64,000 bases of DNA, taken from Carya illinoinensis (taxonomy: Eukaryota; Streptophyta; Magnoliopsida; Fagales; Juglandaceae). Below, in pieces: positions 35,790 to 47,787 of this stretch (its first letter is position 1; each line of letters starts with the position of its first letter). Under the pieces are notes generated by a model, which saw nothing but the letters and a program-made list of their open reading frames with translations, made no database searches and was not told the origin of the DNA. Made by a program: the position numbers and the translations under genes. Location: NCBI RefSeq assembly GCF_018687715.1, contig NC_056762.1:32042864-32106863 (forward strand). Direction: 5' to 3'.

Positions 35790-37925
35790 AATAAGTCAAC
35801 GCACAACAGTGAAGTACCAAAATTTGACATTAATTGATCACGAGGTATGATATTTGTTAGCATATATTATATTTCCAATTTTAAATATCCTTTGAAATTA
35901 GAGGTTCTTAAATTCTATCATATTATATAAAAAAATTAATTACGTTACATTTATTTATTTATCTTTTCACAACATATTTTTTTTTAATACATAAATTATT
36001 TAAAAAAATTAGTATAGTAAAATAATCCTCATAATTTTATATAATACACTATTAATCACAATTATTTTTATTGTTGGTACTAGGAAATCGAGTACATGTA
36101 GCAATGTTTAGAACTGATATTAACCCCTAGGACGATACTTTAAAAATTTTACAGTTGTATTATATCATCAATGCATATGTCAAACTAGTGGATCCAAAGT
36201 ACAAAATTGGAGAATATAAATATCAATGGACTCTGAACTCAAAAACAATAATAGAAGATGTTCCACATAACGAAGAGCAAATAGATGCACCGAAATATGA
36301 GTTCGTCTCATTCAAGAACTTAGAAGCTTATAGATGGTTGATTGGAGAAATATGTAATTTAATTTAAATTTTATTATCAATTAAGTATCAATAAATTAAT
36401 ATTTCGTATTTAAATATTTAGATATTTTAGTTGTTGCAATCAAAATTAAGCTAACTAAAGAGGTAACGACAGTATTTGGACTAGCAACAATCCAAGATAT
36501 ATATGTTATTGATGAAAGGTAAAAAATTCTTATAAGTTCTCATTTCTTTTAAAATTGAATTCCAATATTAATTTAAGAATATTTTATTAATTCTTTTAAT
36601 TATTTCAATTTTGTAGCTTGAACCCCATATGTTTGACTATGTGGGGTCGATTTGTCCAAGACGAATGTCAGAAAATATCAAATATTATTGAAGATAAGCC
36701 AATAATACTTGAAACAAAAATATATGTTGGATCATATAACGGTATTTATAATAATAAAACAGCTTATATTTTTTTCCATACTGTATATACTTGCACTAAT
36801 ATTGATCTCAATTTCAACAAAGGATTGTCTCTGTCATCACTTCCATCAAGTACCTTTATAATCAATTCTCTTTTTCATGAGGCAGCTCCAATAAAGCAAT
36901 GGTAATTCTCGTAAATTAATAATTACATATTAATACATTTATATTAGACTTAATTATGTGATTTATGTAATTTACTTGTATATTTTATTTCTTCACATTA
37001 TTCTTCTTTTCTAAATTTTAAGGGCGGAGAATAATGATTTGATAATTAAAAGTATCATTACAAGATTCTTGACATACCCATATGCACCACTGTCATCTGT
37101 TGGTATTCGGGAAATTGTGAAGAATTGCGATATTGCAGAGTTGATTAAGGGTTTACAACCCATGGCGGTAAAAATTATTTTATTAGTAATAAATTAAAAT
37201 ATTTACACAAACATTCATTCTAAAAATTGATTATGATTTAATGTAAAAAGCAAAATTTGGATAAATGCGAAGATAAATATGATTGACTTTGCCCAAATAT
37301 TTTATTACATGTCATGCATTGTAATAAAGGAATTGGATATAAATACAATGAAAGCTTCGTTTGTATATATTACAAAAGTCAAGGGGTCTGCAAACCATGG
37401 TATGTATCTTACAATTTTCATTTAAAATTAATGTCTGATTTAATTTAGAATTTAACACTATTCAAATTAAAATTAATATATTTAACGCATTTAAAGTGCT
37501 ATGGCATATGTTAAACTAGACGATAATACTGGAAAGTTATATGCTACTATGTTTGGTGAAGTAGCAAAACATATACTTGGTTGTTCAGTAGTTGAATAGA
37601 TAGAACATGCTGGAGAGGTATCTCTTAAATTTTTCTTCAAAACTTAAGTTTGATTATAATGAGTTAATTAAAAAATAATTGGGTTTTTTATTAATTATGT
37701 AAACATATTCAAAATTTATTTTGTAGGAAAATCGACCATATGTTAAAAGCGTTGCGGAGAAATTATCAAAAAAAATTTAGAAGATTCAAATTTATGTAGA
37801 TCCAAAGAAATTGAAGGAGAAAAAATATAGACAGTTTAATGTCCTCTCTATTGAAACAGTACAAAATGAGGAAAATACTGGATCGTCATCTTATAATCAA
37901 AATTATTTCAAACAGTTTTCATAAA
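35790..37925 (+). pseudogene. Helitron-borne RPA1-like single-strand DNA-binding gene
   Basis: Exon-like blocks separated by AT-rich GT...AG gaps encode a replication protein A large-subunit-like protein, the usual companion of plant Helitrons, thought to coat single-stranded intermediates. Blocks: 35795-35842 (KYQNLTLIDHE); 36085-36365 (NRVHVAMFRTDINP, YVKLVDPKYKIGEYKYQWTL, the DUF223-type OB fold); 36421-36520; 36617-36902 (LTMWGRFVQDECQKI, YVGSYNGIY, SSTFIINS); 37021-37167; 37250-37400 (zinc-ribbon region around YYMSC); 37497-37617 (VKLDDNTGKLYATMFGEVAKHILGC, split here between two stops); and 37727-37923. Lesions are few: a TAG after DINP, one after CSVVE, one after SKKI, and a frame mismatch at the first splice. 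The C-terminal zinc ligands are incomplete. It looks less eroded than the RepHel part. Confidence 0.8.
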
Positions 37926-40714
37926 ACTATAAGCAATGTTTATTTATAGGATCATGCTATAGATTCTATTAATACTCTTCTTTTTTAATATATCATAACG
38001 TGTAATTATTTATCAATTACATAAACATGACATCATTAGTTATTTAATTAACCAAAAATATTATATCTTTATTAATTAAAAACTAATTCTTAACCAAAAA
38101 ATTAAATATAAACTAAGCAAACATTGCACATTACTTTCACTTAGTATATAGATATCTATTTTATTATTATAATAAGTATCTATTTAACTGCTGCAGTATA
38201 TTTTTCTCGTTTTTCGTTAACTTTTTCTTATTTTCCATTAAATCCATTAACCCACCCCACGTCGCAACTAAAGCCGCCCCAAGTGAGTTCCTTCAAGCGG
38301 CAACTACTCCACTCCATCTCCTATGCGTTCTCCACTTTGAGCCACAACCATGTCGCCCAGTTGCTCAGCATAACTGAAAAACAGAGAAGATAAAAAAAAT
38401 TTAATACAAAAAAGAGCATGGGTAGATCATGGAAAAAAAAAATAGAAATGCAAGAGATTTTTTCACAAGCTTGAAACCGAAATACTAAGGGAGCGACGGA
38501 GAGAGAGTGGCAAGCATGGAGGCTGCTCATGGACAAACCTACAGTGAAGGGTAAAATGTATGAAAAATAATGCAAGAGAGGAGAAGAGAAGACTCGGATT
38601 TGCAGCAAAAGAGTAACAAGATCATAGATATTAAAATGCAAGCTATTATCAGATGAAAAAGGAGGAGGAGGGCTGTGGCACAACCAGATTTACAGATGAA
38701 GAAAGATGAAACTGAAAAAAAAAAAAAACAAAAAAAAGAAGAAGCAGCAGCGAACGGAGCGCAAGAGGAAAAAGCTATGGCCAAAACGGAGCCGTTTAGA
38801 CTTTAGAGAGAAAGGGAGGGCTGGGCTTCATTAGGTTCCACGGAAGTTACTGATAAATGCCATCCCACTCCACGTGGTTTTAAACTTTTAAACATATCAT
38901 CCGACACCCACGTTTACGTAAATGCTCCGCATATTGACATATTTATCCCTTTGTTCATAACACGATTAATGTTATTAATAATTATATTAACTTTTAATTA
39001 TCTTTGCAACCAAAATATCTATATTTTATATCAATTATATTACATAGATATTAGATTTAAAAGTTATAAATATCATAGATTTTTTTAATTTAATATATTA
39101 AATTATCTATGCTTTTATCAGGCTTGAGATTTTTTTTTCTAATGAAAATAATGATATTATTAGGAAAATTAAGTTAAATTAGTTGTGATAACAGTTGAAT
39201 TATTCTGGATTAAATAAAATAAAATAATTACAACTCTTGATGTATTTCTTAGTTTGCATTCTTTTTTAAAAAATTAAAAATTAATTTTTATATAAATCTT
39301 AGATTTATTTATTTAATAAATAATTTATTTAAAAAATTACAAAACATGCTGGATTCCTCAATTTCCTCTGACATTTTCCATAATTTTTGCTTGTAGTGCA
39401 ATTAAAACCACTGCAGGCGCAGAGCCTAAGAAAAATAAATAAATAAAATTAAAAGAGTAGTTATAAAATTTTAAAAATAAAAAGAAAAAGAAGAAGAAAA
39501 TATAAGTGACGCGGAGAGAAAGAAAGAGAGCCTAAGAGTTAGCAATATAAAAGAAACCAATCGTCTCCTTTGAGGTCAAAACCCCAGCCACCACCGGCAC
39601 CGTTACCGTCACAACTAAACAAGAAAATGCTACCGTTTTTGGTTGAACAACTTAGTGATCATAAGTACCAAAATTTTATAAGCAGAACCACGATTATCAA
39701 AACGGTTATATAGTTATCTAGCAAAATATAATACAAAGCTCAAATATATAGGCAAAAGGAGAAATAAATTCCATAGTTAACAACTGACCACGAGTCACTC
39801 CACCGGCAGAGCCGATCCCTCTGGTTCAACGTCTTATTCTGCATCAAAATCTACGATTACATAAAATAGAACCGTAGAATAGGAATACCACATGACTTTC
39901 ATCATTTATCATATTACATAAAATAGAACCATAGGATAGGAATACCGCATGACTTTCATCATTTATTTTCATCAACGATTTGACATAAATTGATTAATAA
40001 ATAGATAAAATTAATGAAGTTTTTATTCATATGATAATTATAATAATAAATAGTAATAATAATAAAAATATTAACCATGCATTAGCATTTACCATCATGT
40101 TGATGATGCAAACTCAATCATCTTGTTAAAGTACTGATCGTAATAGTTAATTTTTAGTAGTTGAAACAATGTTTTCTAAACTATATATGACATCAACTAT
40201 TTTTACAAGTTTTGTAAAAAATATATTATGTTTACAAAACAATTGTTTAATTCAACTAGGTAAACGTACTTTGCATGTTTCTTTGACCTAATATTTTATC
40301 ATGTGTTTATCATTTCTTTTAATGGTAGAAGATTGTTCAGACAAATAGTTCATAATTGCAAATAACTATGATTCCTTTTAGTAATTAATGGACATTGAAC
40401 ACCAGCCATCAATAAAAAATAGAAAGACAGATCAGGAAAATACAAGCATTAATATAGTAGCAGCTAAATTTTAGCATCACAACTCTATCAACACATTCAT
40501 CCATGCATGCAGTACATGATGCTCATTGCCAATGGGATGAGCCTTAAGGCTCTACTAAATTTTAGCAATAAGCAGCTTTACTTTCCCAAACAGCCACCTA
40601 ATCAACTTCATGCATGAACGATCGAGTAGTTTCCAGCGTGTAAATTATATATACTGTGATTAGTTCCGGAGCACTACAGCTAGCAAGACCAATAATTTCG
40701 GCTGATAAAAATGG
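37926..40714. other. Gene-free interval right of the Helitron
   Basis: AT-rich DNA. An inverted GCCGC/GCGGC pair with about 19 bases between arms lies at 38271-38299. It resembles a Helitron-style 3' hairpin but is not followed by CTRR, so I do not call a terminus. 38300-38820 is GA-rich on the plus strand with no domain. A 57-bp tandem duplication is at 39856-39969. Confidence 0.45.
39856..39969 (+). repeat. 57-bp tandem duplication
   Basis: ATTACATAAAATAGAACC begins both copies (39856 and 39913), and both continue through GACTTTCATCATTTAT. Four or so base differences separate them. Confidence 0.9.
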
Positions 40715-41141
40715 TGTTGGAAATTTGTACCTCTCAAATTCACCCTCCTTAAGATCTACTTTTTGCAAGCATAACAAAAAAAATAGAGAAATAATAACAA
40801 CACAAGATTTTATATGAAAACTCCAAAACAAGAGAAAAATCACCAAACCTATAGAAGAAAATCTGCTATGTGAAAAACTATTACAATCACACAATTTTTC
40901 TCCTCACCCCAAACACACCCGCAGAGCTTTCCCACTAGCAAAACTTTAATTTTACACATCTTTCCATTTTTACAAAAATGGACAACAGAGGAATTTAACT
41001 AAAGTCAAAAGTTACTAGATACGCTTTCAACTGGTATACTTAAAATAAGTAACCCAAGCCTCCTTATATAGGTTTGCAAATGTGCTCTTCCTTCACTTCC
41101 CACCTATGTGGGACTTTAGTAAAGGAGCAAAAAGTTAACAA
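40715..41141 (-). repeat. 3' LTR of the compact Copia-type element
   Basis: 427-bp long terminal repeat adjoining the polypurine tract side. It aligns end to end with 41875-42296. Confidence 0.88.
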
Positions 41142-41874
41142 TCTCCACGTTGCGACCTTGACTGGTCCCACAGCCAAGCTCCACCTCAATAAAAATCTTC
41201 ATAGTTTCTGCTATCATGCTTCACCATAAAAGCACATCTATTCAGAATAAACCAATTCCAAACATTTCACTTTGGCCCGTGTTAAAAATCAACCTTGTTG
41301 AAAATTATAGTGTAACTTCCATGTTTGGCTTTCCTGGAAGTTCATCAATCATCGACATGAATTTTCACCACACACCCTACATCAATGTCAAACCAATACC
41401 TGTGTGCAAACTTGTAGACCCGCTAACATTAACACATCCTTTATTATGGCAATTTTAGAAATTAGCAACATGCCATGAGAATATACATGTCCATTTTTTC
41501 CATGGAGAGAGACACAACATTAACATCAATACCATTATCTCCATTTACTAACTTGGAGTCACTTGCCGAATCCGCTCCTTGTACTAGCCATTCCACTAGT
41601 CGCTAGTATCATTGTTGACTTCAGGGGTTGGTCTGCCCTTCAAAGCCTTATGTAAACCAATTTCTCCATCTCATTCTTGACATCACCTTGATAAATTTTA
41701 CCATAGAAATGAATAGTACCTCATTAAGTAAGTTCCCAGGAAAGATTGGAGGGTCACAATGGATATACTTAAAATTTCCAATCTCCTAGACAGAACTTCC
41801 TTAGACTATACGTATCTACACTACCATACCAAAGCTCCACCCCACAAAAAGAACCTAGCAGTTCTGATACCAAT

Positions 41875-42296
41875 TGTTAGAAATTTGAACCTCTCAAATT
41901 CACCCCCTCTAGGATCTACCTTTTGCAAGCATAACAAGAAAAATAGAGAAATAATAACAACATAAGATTTTACGTGGAAACTTCAAAACAAGAGAAAAAC
42001 CAACAGACCCAAAGAAGAAAATTCACTATGTGTTATTACAATCACACAATTTTTCTCCTCACCCCAAACACACCCACAAAGTTTCCCTACTAGCAAAACT
42101 TTAATTGTACACATCTTCCCATTTTTATAAAAATGGACTACAGATAAATTTAACTAAAGTCAAAAGTTATTAGATTAACTTTCAACTGGTGTACTTAAAT
42201 TAAGAAACCCAAGCCTCCTTATATAGACTTGCAAATGTACTCCTCCTTCACTTCCCACCCATGTGGGACTTAAGTAAAGGAGCAAAAAGTCAACAA
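41875..42296 (-). repeat. 5' LTR of the compact Copia-type element
   Basis: 422-bp long terminal repeat adjoining the primer-binding site at 41863-41872. Carries the TATA box and a GGAGGAGTACA-like downstream stretch on the minus strand. Confidence 0.88.
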
Positions 42297-42650
42297 AATG
42301 GACGTTGGTTGAGGGAGTTGGGGATATTTGTAATCTAAACAAAGGCGGGACAAGAAACAATGGTGAAGTGCTTGAGATGGCAACTAGAGAAGATTTGGGC
42401 TCAAGGGAACAAGAAAATTTGTAATTTGAATAGACAATATTAATTGATTATATGACTTCAGCAATGTTTAATGTATTTACTCATTTCAAGAATGGGATGC
42501 ATGCAGGCAGGCAGGCTATCATAAGGAATGCAATTAGATTTGAACATCAGAATCCAATCTATTGTTTGGTCACCTCTATCATGTAGGTTTAAGCGGGCGG
42601 GCCCCTGCAACCCAATCCATCCATCCAATCTGCCAGTCTCACTAGAGGAT

Positions 42651-42668
42651 CCCCCCCCCCCCCCCCCC
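42651..42668. repeat. Poly-C tract (18 C)
   Basis: Eighteen consecutive C, followed by GAGTTGGGGTTG. The G-rich complement could fold into a quadruplex-like form; such runs are also prone to sequencing length error. Confidence 0.9.
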
Positions 42669-43785
42669 GAGTTGGGGTTGCAGACAGGTTCCTCACTCAA
42701 AAAAGAAGTATATGGACAATGGGTGTATGGGTGGATACCCAACCTATCTAGAATGTCACCCCACCCACCCGCATACTTAAAACAAACAAACAAACCTTAC
42801 CTATAAATTCAAACATTTTTCTCTCCTTTTATTTCTCTCACTTCCTCAGTTTCTCTCATTGTCCTCTCCTCTTCTCCCCATTCTTTTCATGCCTAAGTTC
42901 ATAGCGATCTCTTCTCCTCCTCTTCTCTTCTACTTCTCCTCTCAACCCAACTTCTCTTTCCGTTGTTGTGATTGCCAAGCTGCGGTCTACAATGGTACGA
43001 CCACAACTTGGCCACCGTGGATCTATAAATTTAAGGCCCACGATTGCAACCATAGAAATGTGAGTTTTATAACTTATAGCCGTGGATCTATATTTTTGGG
43101 AATAGATTTGAAACTATTTGTTGGTTTTCTCCGATTTTTTTAATGTATATACAATTTTGTGCAAATCTTTTTTTTATGAAAAATATATTAACAAATGAGA
43201 TAACCAGATGAGGGTGTCAATTCGCCCACCCAGCAAGCGTATGCGGACGATTAAAAGTATGGGCAAAAACAAAATGCGGGAGTTGATTCAGTCACCCCTA
43301 CCTAGATGGGAACGGGGAGGCCGGATGGGTGGCTAGCACCCCTATGGCATCACGGTTAGGGTGGCAACTTTTATTATTTTATACATCCATCATAAAATAT
43401 TCATTTTTTGAATATTTCCTTTTTACTATTGTTTTGTTTAGACTTTGGTGTGTTTGAATTTTTTAAAAAAGAATATTAATTTGTTATGGAGTACAGCTTG
43501 TGAACTTTGCAGAACAAAGGAAGCAGCTTTTGCGTGCATGTAAAGGATAATTCGAATAAGCATCTCTTATTAGAAGAGAACCTTATAATGCGACTTGATA
43601 TTCAGTATGTTTCTTTTTCTCTACAAAGAATGGATAGTTATTTCTCTTTATTTTCGTATCCTTCTTAGGAATGATCTATTATTGTATTCCTTACAGTAAA
43701 GAGAGGCCGAAAGCAAATAAAATTCCCTGCCTCATGGACAAGTCTCCAAAAAGAGAAACGATACCTGCAGTCATGAATATATAAG

Positions 43786-43927
43786 CATCACGTAATCATT
43801 TTGAAAAAAAAGTGAATAAATATAAAATCTACATGAAAAGAAAATTAATTTTTTAATAATAAATTTCCTTATTTTATAAAGCAACTATACGGCGCTTACA
43901 TACTTCACGACTGTACGTAACTTTACT
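43786..43927 (+). repeat. MITE family E, copy 1
   Basis: The pattern CACGTAATCATTTTGAAAAA ... AATTAATTTTTTAATAAT ... CACGACTGTACGTAA recurs, inverted, at 53400-53540. Ends are partly complementary (TACAGTCGTG-type). No ORF. Confidence 0.5.
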
Positions 43928-44240
43928 TGTTTATATAATCTCTCAAACAAATCTAATATAGATTATAATAAACCACAGATAGTTCATGGCTCATTCACGT
44001 TCCAAATCACTGACATGGTACTTCGAACAATGTATTCCTTCTAAATGAAGGCTTTAAATCCTTACCCCCAAAATTATTTTGCATATTTTCAAAATCTTTT
44101 GAAAAAGAATTGCCGACATGTTGGCTCCGACATACCTGCTCTGCAAGAATCCAAGCTCAGTTCATCTAAATAGATACAGATGATTATAAACATGACTTTC
44201 ATTATTATTTTGTCTCAAGCTCCTGACTGATGATATCATG

Positions 44241-47239
44241 TGTAACCTATGGACCTAGAATTTAGGTTAATTCAGTTAGAAATGATTTAGTTATGTTATT
44301 TTTATATTTATTTTTTTTTAATTACTTATTTATTTATCTTCAGATACTTTTTTGATAGATAATTTATCTTCAGATGCTTATAATTATTTATTTATTAAAT
44401 AAGATAATGAATCAGATTAATTAGAGTTTTAAAGTGCTTTCTTTTTATCTTGTATTCTTTGTTATTATCGGATAGGTTTAAAAATTTTTTGAAAAGATTC
44501 TAAGATCAAAACCAAATCAGATCTAGCTAATCCCTTAAAAACTCTAGCTAATCTCCTAAAAACTCTCGTAAAGCTCTTTCCCTCACCTTTATAAAATCTC
44601 ACCAGACCTCCAGATTAATGATTCAGAAATTTTAGTTGACAAAGAGGGAAAAGAAAAAGATAGCACTCGTGCAGCCCCTTCTTTTTTTTTTTGACCCAGC
44701 CACCTCATTAGAGCACCTTCAGATCTGCATAGACTCTGCCAGTCAACCACTTCGTTGAACACCCCACCATCTGGTAAGCCACGGCAGTCTGCCACCTTTT
44801 TTCTCTCTCTCTTGTCACATGTTACCTTTCCTTAGCAAGCCTTAGATCCCATCGCTGGCCGCTTTCTCCAGCAAATGTTTAATTGCTTTGTTCATATCCT
44901 TTTATTTCTTTTACTTTACTGAAAAGCACATGCAAGTTTTAGTTATTACACAAATGCCCTTCAACCCACTGCACCTAACATTTCCGTAAACTGCCTCATA
45001 AAGGTACTTTTGGTGAAGTTACCTCTTTACCCTCTAGTAACTAGGCAGACTTTATGTCTTAAACCTGATCATATACGTGGGCTATTTTCCTTGTGGGCTG
45101 GGCTTGAGGTTTATTAGACATGTTTCATTAATATGGACTTTTGTTTTAATTTGGGCTTGATTTTAGTATATTTCATAAACTTGTTTCAATTGTTAAGTGA
45201 GTTGATTTCTTGTGGGCTTGATTATTTTACTGGGCTGGTTGTATTTACAGAAACTGTTCTAGTAACCTTAAATGTTTTCTATAATTGGGGCTAGGCTGAA
45301 ACTTAAATCAGACCAAAGTTTCACTTAAATAAATATATTAATCTTAGACTCATTCTTTTATACAATATATTGAAGGGCTTTTAAGCATATTTTAAAAAAT
45401 TCTTTTATATTGTTTCAACTTATTATCTTAGCTAATATTTCAATTGACCTTTAACTAAGTTTTATAAAATTATTAAGATTATGATATGAGCTTTGGAATA
45501 ATATTATTTTAGGTAATTTTTTTATATTTGAATATTTATTAAATTATCTCTATGGTAAGTTTTTAAATAATTAGATTGCTACAACACGTCTTCTAGAAAG
45601 ATTAGTAACGTCTAGTGTCTCGTATAGGTCACGAGCTATGACGTGAGATTTCAGAAGTAACGCTAAAAGGTAAATAATATGATCATATAAATATATGTAT
45701 AATGTAAATATTATAATTGGGTATGATAATATGATATGGTTTTGATGGTTATCTACGTTGCGCTAAGAGCCAAGTCAAGATTAGATCGCTTTCACGAACT
45801 TCTATGAATTATGATGATTTACATGAAAGTAAGCCTATATATATGTTATGCTTTTATGAATTGTTGATTGATGGATTGAATGTTACTAAAATCACATGGA
45901 AGTCATGATATGATCATATAATAATTTAAGATAGGTATTCTATGAATTAAAATAGCTAAATCATGCATGCTTTATTCATGTAGTGCTTAGACCATGTATG
46001 CCATGTATTGCCCATGCAATAACTTAAGACAAGCATGTCATGTAATAAATAGCTAGATCATGTATGCCATATTCATGTAGTTTTGAGATCATGCATGCCA
46101 TGAAATGTCATAAAATGATTAATTCATGTTAGGCCATGTCATGCTATGCTATACCATGTACAAGAATATATCATGTTATGCCATGCCATGTACAAGAATA
46201 TGCCATGCTAGAAAAGTCTATGAAGTCCAAGAAAATTATCATGCATTAAGAAAGATAAATATTTTAAGGTAGCACGGACCCAAGCGTGTTTACCATAGTT
46301 ATGCTAAGACGGTACCAGAGACTCAAGCGTGGTTACCACAAGTTAAGTGAAACATGAACTCAAGCGTGTTTCACTCCATGTCATGCAAGTTAAGTGAACA
46401 TGGACCCAAGCATGTTTCTCTACATGTCAAGCAAGATAAGTGAAACACGGACCCAAGCGTGTTTCACCCCATGTCATGCCAGTTAAGTGAACATGGACCC
46501 AAGCATGTTTTACTACATGTCAAGCAAGATAAGTGAAACACGGACTCAAGCGTGTTTCACTCCACGTCAAGCAAGATAAGTGAAACACGGACTCAAGCGT
46601 GTTTCACTCCATGTTATGTAAGTTAAGTGAAACACGGACTCAAGCGTGTTTCACTACATGACAAGTTATGTGGTGCCATGGACTCAAGCGTGGTTCACCA
46701 TGAAATAAGTATAATTCAAGATAAACAAGTTACTCATGCATTCACGCTTCATGTTTGCCACGATCATGAATGTTTCCGTTCATGTTAATCCATGAATGTT
46801 ATATGAAAGTTATGATAAGGCTTTAAAAATCAAATTTATGCTAAGCTAGATGGTATTTTACGGCATGATGTATTATTTACTGAGTATTCGACTCATTTTT
46901 ATTGTTTATCTTTTTGTTTTCTTCTATGTTGATTGCCACAGATGGTGATTATAATGATGCAGAGCTGGATGGCCAGGAGTAGATTTAGTATAAGAACTTA
47001 GAGATGAATAAGTGTCTTTTACACAAAGATTAAGTTTCTTTTATGTCATTTCAATAACTAGTCTTGTTTAAGACTAATTCATGTTTTGCTTTATTCAACT
47101 TCAAGTTTCAAGACTACTTATATCTTTTCAATTAAGTTTCTTTCAATAAATGAAGTCTTTCAGAGTAATGAGTCTCTTTACCGGGCATTTTATCATGTTT
47201 GTTAGTAACGTCTCTATCCTACGGGAACAGGGTGTTACA
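44241..47239 (+). mobile_element. Solo LTR, 3.0 kb, Ty3/Gypsy-like
   Basis: Starts TGTAACCTATGG and ends AGGGTGTTACA, with inverted ends TGTAAC/GTTACA. The 5-bp duplication TCATG is present at 44236-44240 and 47240-47244. No gag/pol lies inside or beside it. The GC-rich 5' part (44600-44880) may be U3. A tandem hairpin array occupies 46268-46700. AATAAATGAAGTC near 47150 fits a poly-A signal in plus orientation. Length and style resemble Gypsy long-LTR lineages (inference). Not related in sequence to the solo LTR at 17679. Confidence 0.86.
46268..46700 (+). repeat. Tandem array of about 10 hairpin units
   Basis: Units begin at 46347, 46394, 46440, 46487, 46533, 46580, 46627 and 46672, a spacing of 45-48 bp, with two more diverged units from 46268. 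The commonest unit has arms GTGAAACACG and CGTGTTTCAC around the loop GACTCAAG. Other units change both arms together (ACATG with CATGT; GGTG with CACC; GGTA with TACC). Confidence 0.9.
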
Positions 47240-47513
47240 TCATGCAACCCAAAGCCAATAGGCAAAAAGCATGCGATAGATTTCTTGTTCCTTTCCATGT
47301 CTCATTTCCTACATGCTTCTAAGAAATAAGGGAACTTCCAATGATTTTGAACAGTTTATGTTGTCAAAGGCAAATCTAGAGCATGAGAATTGTATCCTGG
47401 GGATGACAATGAAACAATGTTTTTCATCCCTTTTCTACCTCTGGAAGAGAAGAATCCAAAAGTACGACTGAAAAAAGATTATACTCAAAGAACAAAAGAA
47501 AAGCACGTTTCGG

Positions 47514-47706
47514 TATTGCATCCAAACTATCTCATCCCATATAATCATTACAACTTTTTTAAATTCTCACACAAAATATAATAAACAATTCAACTTTTTC
47601 AAATTCTAAAACAAAACTAATATTAAAAAATTATATTATAACAATATTTTTATTTAACTTTCAACAAAACATCTCATCTCATCTAAACTGTGTAAACAAA
47701 CAAGGC
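47514..47706 (+). repeat. MITE family A, copy 2
   Basis: Runs from CATCCAAACTATCTCATCCC through CACACAAAATATAATAAACA to AAACAAACAAGGCC. Same order of motifs as the other family A copies. Confidence 0.65.
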
Positions 47707-47787
47707 CAAATTCAAAACGATGGCAGTTGCAAAATGCTAAAAAGTTTCATAAAATATAACCTACATGACTTGGAGGTCTGCAAGGCG

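Larger units (their letters stand above)
40715..42296 (-). mobile_element. Compact non-autonomous Copia-type LTR retrotransposon
   Basis: Two direct repeats, 40715-41141 (TGTTGGAAATTTG... GTTAACAA) and 41875-42296 (TGTTAGAAATTTG... GTCAACAA), flank only 733 bp. Beside the right LTR, on the minus strand, is TGGTATCAGA (41863-41872), the primer-binding site for plant initiator Met-tRNA. Beside the left LTR the minus strand reads GTGGAGAT, the polypurine tract. The element therefore runs on the minus strand. AATGG flanks both outer ends (40710-40714 and 42297-42301), a 5-bp TSD. The LTRs hold CTATATAAGG on the minus strand, a TATA box. The internal part has no protease, integrase or RT, so it depends on a partner. 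LTR copies differ at many sites, so insertion is not recent. Confidence 0.88.
42297..44240. other. Gene-free interval before the 3-kb solo LTR
   Basis: Contains an 18-C homopolymer at 42651-42668 within a GC-rich patch, a CT-rich stretch at 42820-42960, and a MITE at 43786-43927. Open frames at 42458-43143 run through low-complexity DNA and show no domain. Confidence 0.5.

Noticed and set aside
38271..38299. Helitron 3' hairpin terminus
   Set aside because: Arms GCCGC/GCGGC exist but CTRR does not follow and the spacing is wrong.
38321..38784. Minus-strand hydrophobic frames
   Set aside because: Generated by GA/CT-biased sequence on one strand; no family features.
42458..43143. Frames spanning the poly-C tract
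   Set aside because: Proline/glycine runs come from the homopolymer; no conserved segment.
46268..46700. CRISPR-like array of regular repeats
   Set aside because: Plant nuclear DNA; the 'spacers' are themselves similar to each other and the array lies in an LTR.
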